Source: Alphaproteobacteria bacterium
GTDB lineage: Bacteria > Pseudomonadota > Alphaproteobacteria > RS24
Assembly: GCA_015163825.1 (NCBI GenBank)
Contig: JAAOIL010000075.1
Location: 1-9,481 of the forward strand
Direction: 5' to 3'
DNA length: 9,481 bases
Part shown: piece after piece, positions 7,169 to 9,481 of the stretch
How positions within the stretch are numbered: position 1 is the first letter of the stretch
Layout: every line of letters begins with the position of its first letter
Notes under the pieces: generated by a model
What the model was told of the DNA's origin: nothing
The model's input: the letters and a program-made list of their open reading frames with translations, nothing else
Database searches by the model: none
Made by a program: the position numbers and the translations under genes

Positions 7169-7863
7169 TAAAAGCCGACATATTTTACGATTTCATTTAG
7201 GGGCGCACGAGGACTTTCAAACGCATTTATTTTTGCGTCTGTATCTGCATAGCCAATCGCCAAAGCACAAAAGAAAGTCATTGTGTCTGGTATGTCTAAA
7301 AACTTTTTCACAGATGGCGACCATATCGCCCACGCTTCTTGCGGGCAAGTATGCAAGCCGCGTTCTCTCGCCAGCAGCATCATAGATTGAATCAGCATAC
7401 CTGTATCCGACCACTGCCCTTCTTGCATATTTTTATCTACGGCAAAAAATAAAGCACAAGGCGCATTAAAAAAACGGAAATTATTTGCGAACTGCTGCAT
7501 GCGTCCTATTTTATCTGCGCGCGCAATGCCTATGGAGTCGTAAAGCGCCGCACCAAGACTATCGCGGCGGGTGCGGTAGGGATCCTTTAATTTGGGGGGA
7601 TAGATTTCATACTCCGCCCCTTCACCGACGGGGGCGTTTGGCAGTTTCTTTTGGATATCATCAACAAAAGATTTAAGCGGTGCGCCTTGCACTGCCCATA
7701 CATGCCATGGTTGTAGATTGCCACCAGAGGGGGCACGGATTGCCGTCTCTATAATGGCGTTAATATCTGCGCTGGGAACGGGCTTATCTAAAAAGGCACG
7801 GCAAGAAAAGCGTGTGTTCAAAGCGTCAGATACCGATGGTGATTTTGATGTTAGTCGTGTCAT
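7168..7863 (-). CDS. Nitroreductase family FMN-dependent oxidoreductase
   Basis: This is a 231-residue cytoplasmic flavoprotein of the nitroreductase superfamily, which uses FMN and NAD(P)H to reduce nitroaromatics, quinones or similar acceptors. The physiological substrate is not predictable here. FMN-binding features are visible: the N-terminal RFSCRAF with R18, S20 and R22, APSGGNLQPWHVW at 44-56, the mid-protein DTGMLIQSMMLLARERGL at 153-170, and ALAIGYAD near 200-207. The layout, including PYRTRRDSLGAALYD and FRFFNAPCALFF, resembles the PnbA-like nitrobenzoate-reductase subgroup. AGGGA seven bases before ATG 7863 supports the start. The gene lies 44 bases after the phage-like DUF2793 gene and its stop codon overlaps the ccmI start, so it is probably the first or an early gene of the ccm transcript. 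Its role in cytochrome maturation, if any, is unknown. Confidence 0.93.
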   Translation of the reverse strand: MTRLTSKSPSVSDALNTRFSCRAFLDKPVPSADINAIIETAIRAPSGGNLQPWHVWAVQGAPLKSFVDDIQKKLPNAPVGEGAEYEIYPPKLKDPYRTRRDSLGAALYDSIGIARADKIGRMQQFANNFRFFNAPCALFFAVDKNMQEGQWSDTGMLIQSMMLLARERGLHTCPQEAWAIWSPSVKKFLDIPDTMTFFCALAIGYADTDAKINAFESPRAPLNEIVKYVGF

Positions 7864-7907
7864 AGTTTCATCCCTGTTCTTTCTCTATTTGGAGGAAACC
7901 ATAACCC
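7864..7907. other. Gap between phage-like module and nitroreductase operon
   Basis: This 44-base interval separates the DUF2793 stop codon from the nitroreductase start. I see only the AGGGA ribosome binding site at 7871-7875. There is no GC-rich hairpin with a T tract and no convincing -35/-10 pair within the gap, although a promoter inside the upstream coding region cannot be excluded. Confidence 0.5.
7871..7875 (-). promoter_or_regulatory. Ribosome binding site of the nitroreductase gene
   Basis: AGGGA on the minus strand sits seven bases before ATG 7863. It favours that start over an out-of-frame ATG at 7871. Confidence 0.6.
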
Positions 7908-8612
7908 TTATGATGGGATTGGTAAAGACAGATGATAAAGCGCCAGTTTTAGTGTGCCAGCGCTTATGGCTCTGCCCTCGCCTGTGATAAGCAGGGGCGT
8001 TGGCGACCAATAAACGGCGGGGGGATTTGCCAGCCCTTGAAATGTGCTACCCGCCACACGTGATATGCGCGAGCCGAAACGTTGATTATCCGCCTGCACC
8101 CCGACCCGAAAATTTGTAGCACCACTCATCGTTTGTTGCACCCGCCCTGTTACCCCAAAAAATAAAGAATGCATGGGAATATTGATAACTTCAGGGTTGG
8201 GGAAGCGCACCACGATTTCTGTTTTTTCTATCGCCACGCTTCCACTTCCCCCATTAGCACTGGTACTACTGGCACTAACCGCTTGCCATATCGTGCCATT
8301 ATATATGAGGTAGATATTTTCTGCTTCGTCCCATAAACGCCACCCAATACGCGGCACAAGATATTGCCAGCCTGTATCTTCATAAAAAGCAATTTGGTTT
8401 TCGTGTGTCGCCCATTCCCCTTGTGCGGTTTGTGGCACAAGATAGCGCACCCCATTTGCGGGGGCGGTTGGTGGATTTGTCGTGCTGCGATTAACAACGC
8501 TTAAATGCACCAACGCATCTAGGCGGCGCAAACTATCATTAATCGTAATATGCTTTTGGGCTTGGTCGGGCATTAAATAATCCAAAGCAAGATTGGGGGT
8601 TTGGTCTGTCAT
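7908..8612 (-). CDS. DUF2793-containing phage/GTA fibre-like protein
   Basis: This 234-residue protein belongs to the DUF2793 family, which is commonly encoded next to the tail genes of alphaproteobacterial gene transfer agents and prophages. The N-terminal domain (about 5-111) shows the family pattern LDYLMPDQAQKHITIN, an LDALVHLSV segment, NPPTAPANGVRYLV and repeated aromatic blocks ending GWRLWDEAENIYLIYNGTIW. A Ser/Gly/Ala-rich linker follows (about 112-126). The C-terminal domain (about 131-234) has VINIPMHSLFFGVTGRVQ, SGATNFRVGV, FGSRISRVAGST and YWSPTPLLITGEG, and resembles a beta-rich attachment or receptor-binding tip. That role is inference. AGGAG overlaps the stop codon of the upstream gp15-like gene, so the two are probably co-translated. 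No lysis, integrase or replication gene is in view. Confidence 0.88.
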   Translation of the reverse strand: MTDQTPNLALDYLMPDQAQKHITINDSLRRLDALVHLSVVNRSTTNPPTAPANGVRYLVPQTAQGEWATHENQIAFYEDTGWQYLVPRIGWRLWDEAENIYLIYNGTIWQAVSASSTSANGGSGSVAIEKTEIVVRFPNPEVINIPMHSLFFGVTGRVQQTMSGATNFRVGVQADNQRFGSRISRVAGSTFQGLANPPAVYWSPTPLLITGEGRAISAGTLKLALYHLSLPIPS

Positions 8613-8618
8613 AATAAT

Positions 8619-8623
8619 CTCCT
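8619..8623 (-). promoter_or_regulatory. Ribosome binding site of the DUF2793 gene, overlapping the upstream stop codon
   Basis: AGGAG shares bases with the TAG stop at 8624-8622 and lies six bases before ATG 8612. It fixes the start and implies coupling to the gp15-like gene. Confidence 0.75.
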
Positions 8624-9481
8624 AGTTTAAGGTAAAGATGACTTCTTGCCCTGCGCCTTGCGTGGCACTGATTTGGGCAATATGGATTTGCAAGGGTGTG
8701 TGGCGCGTGTGAACATTGTATAATGTGTCGGGATAGTGATATTGTGTGGTGTCTGTTTCCACCCGATAGAGTTCCCGCCCCCCCGCCATTATACGCAAGC
8801 GATAATGTTCGCGGGTCTCGCCGAGTGGTATTTCCACCGCATCAAAATCATCACCCTGAATACGACTACGCCTTATCCAAGAGATATAATGCTTGCCCGC
8901 TATCTTTATGTGTTTCACATGGACGGGCGATAAGGGGCGCAACCCAACGCGTCTATGCGTGAAGCACCCACTCTGCCAGACATAACTATCTTGCGGCAAG
9001 CCACTGACACCATACGACACACATATATTATGCGGCAATGTTTCGTGGGGATTTTCTAATGCCGACACCGCCTCGTCTAGTAAAACAAACGCGGCATGGG
9101 TCGCTAATGGCTCGTCCATATAGGCTTGTGTGCCTTTTATACCACGCACAAATCCCGATAAGCGATAATGATTTTCGCCGATTAACTCAGCACTCGTGAA
9201 ATGTAAAACCTCCCAGCCTTTGCTGGTTTTCATCGCCAGTAAATTACGCCCCGCCAATATCTGCAACAAGGGATAATTATGTAATGTGCCATAATAGAGT
9301 TCCACCTCTAATGTGGTGTGTTTGTCGTATCGCCCGATAGGGGCGGGTGCAAACGTTTCCAATGTGCGCCCCATAACAGCAGGACGCACGATAGAATGCT
9401 GCCATCTATCATTATCGTCCAACACCAACACCGCTTGCAACCATGGCGTCGCCGTAGCCGCCAACAGCGCTTGCCCCGCTT
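8622..9481 (-). CDS. GTA gp15-type phage tail/baseplate protein, C-terminal part
   Basis: This is the end of a large phage tail protein of the type encoded last in the Rhodobacter capsulatus-like GTA tail module (gp15, a hub and tail-fibre-anchoring protein). About 286 codons are in the window. The frame stays open through a TTG at 9464 to the edge, so the N-terminal part lies outside. Recognisable segments are ATPWLQAVLVLDD, VRPAVMGRTLETFAPAPIG, LQILAGRNLLAM, EVLHFTSAELIGENHYRLSG, FVRGIKGTQ (the family LLRGxxGT motif) and SWIRRSRIQGDDFDAVEIPLGE, all matching the C-terminal baseplate/fibre-binding region. The reading frame is intact here, with no stop or frameshift. It is translationally linked to the DUF2793 gene downstream. 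Whether it belongs to a GTA or a prophage cannot be settled without the genes beyond 9481. Confidence 0.88.
   Translation of the reverse strand, partial: AGQALLAATATPWLQAVLVLDDNDRWQHSIVRPAVMGRTLETFAPAPIGRYDKHTTLEVELYYGTLHNYPLLQILAGRNLLAMKTSKGWEVLHFTSAELIGENHYRLSGFVRGIKGTQAYMDEPLATHAAFVLLDEAVSALENPHETLPHNICVSYGVSGLPQDSYVWQSGCFTHRRVGLRPLSPVHVKHIKIAGKHYISWIRRSRIQGDDFDAVEIPLGETREHYRLRIMAGGRELYRVETDTTQYHYPDTLYNVHTRHTPLQIHIAQISATQGAGQEVIFTLN

Noticed and set aside
7898..7910. Small inverted repeat CATAAGGGTTATG at the end of the DUF2793 gene as a terminator
   Set aside because: The stem is only five mostly A/T pairs and no T tract follows on the transcribed strand.
7718..7987. Plus-strand open frame crossing the nitroreductase/DUF2793 gap, with GGAGGAAA in the gap
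   Set aside because: The GGAGGAAA is followed by no well-placed start leading to a recognisable protein, and the frame overlaps two confident genes on the other strand.
8622..9464. A complete 280-residue protein starting at TTG 9464
   Set aside because: The frame remains open upstream to the window edge with family-like sequence, and the domain is the C-terminal part of a much larger tail protein, so the TTG is internal.

Overview
The window reads as chromosomal DNA of an alphaproteobacterium of roughly even base composition. The evidence is gene order and family membership: a ccmI-ccmE-ccmF-ccmH (cycHJKL) block followed by a two-component system and glnE, which is an arrangement known from rhizobia and relatives, plus two proteins of the type found at the distal end of alphaproteobacterial gene transfer agent (GTA) clusters. 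I cannot place the organism in an order from this window. All eleven genes lie on the minus strand, so transcription runs from position 9481 towards 1. No non-coding gap exceeds about 45 bases. I see no tRNA, rRNA, CRISPR array, insertion sequence or convincing terminator.

Region 9481-7908 is the end of a GTA or prophage-like tail module. It holds the C-terminal part of the large gp15-type tail/baseplate protein, cut by the window edge, and a DUF2793 fibre-like protein whose ribosome binding site overlaps the gp15 stop codon. After a 44-base gap comes a nitroreductase (7863-7168), whose stop codon overlaps the start of ccmI in a TAATG junction.

Region 7168-3759 carries four cytochrome c maturation genes. 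CcmI is an unusually short apocytochrome chaperone, CcmE is the periplasmic haem carrier, CcmF is the haem lyase core, and CcmH is the CxxC thiol-redox protein. ccmI and ccmE are separated by a 44-base gap holding a 13-base direct repeat with a 21-base period. The other ccm junctions are overlapping or a single base.

Region 3758-1 contains an OmpR-family response regulator, a HisKA-type membrane sensor kinase and the N-terminal 584 codons of GlnE, the glutamine synthetase adenylyltransferase/adenylyl-removing enzyme. The regulator abuts ccmH, the kinase overlaps the regulator by 8 bases, and glnE starts inside the kinase stop codon (ATGA). Haem attachment, an uncharacterised two-component pathway and nitrogen control may therefore share one transcript. 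No wholly new system is visible. The points most worth a second look are the shortened CcmI, the kinase H-box with arginine at the usual Thr/Asn phosphatase position, the repeat before ccmE, and the lack of a visible terminator between the GTA-like module and the housekeeping operon.
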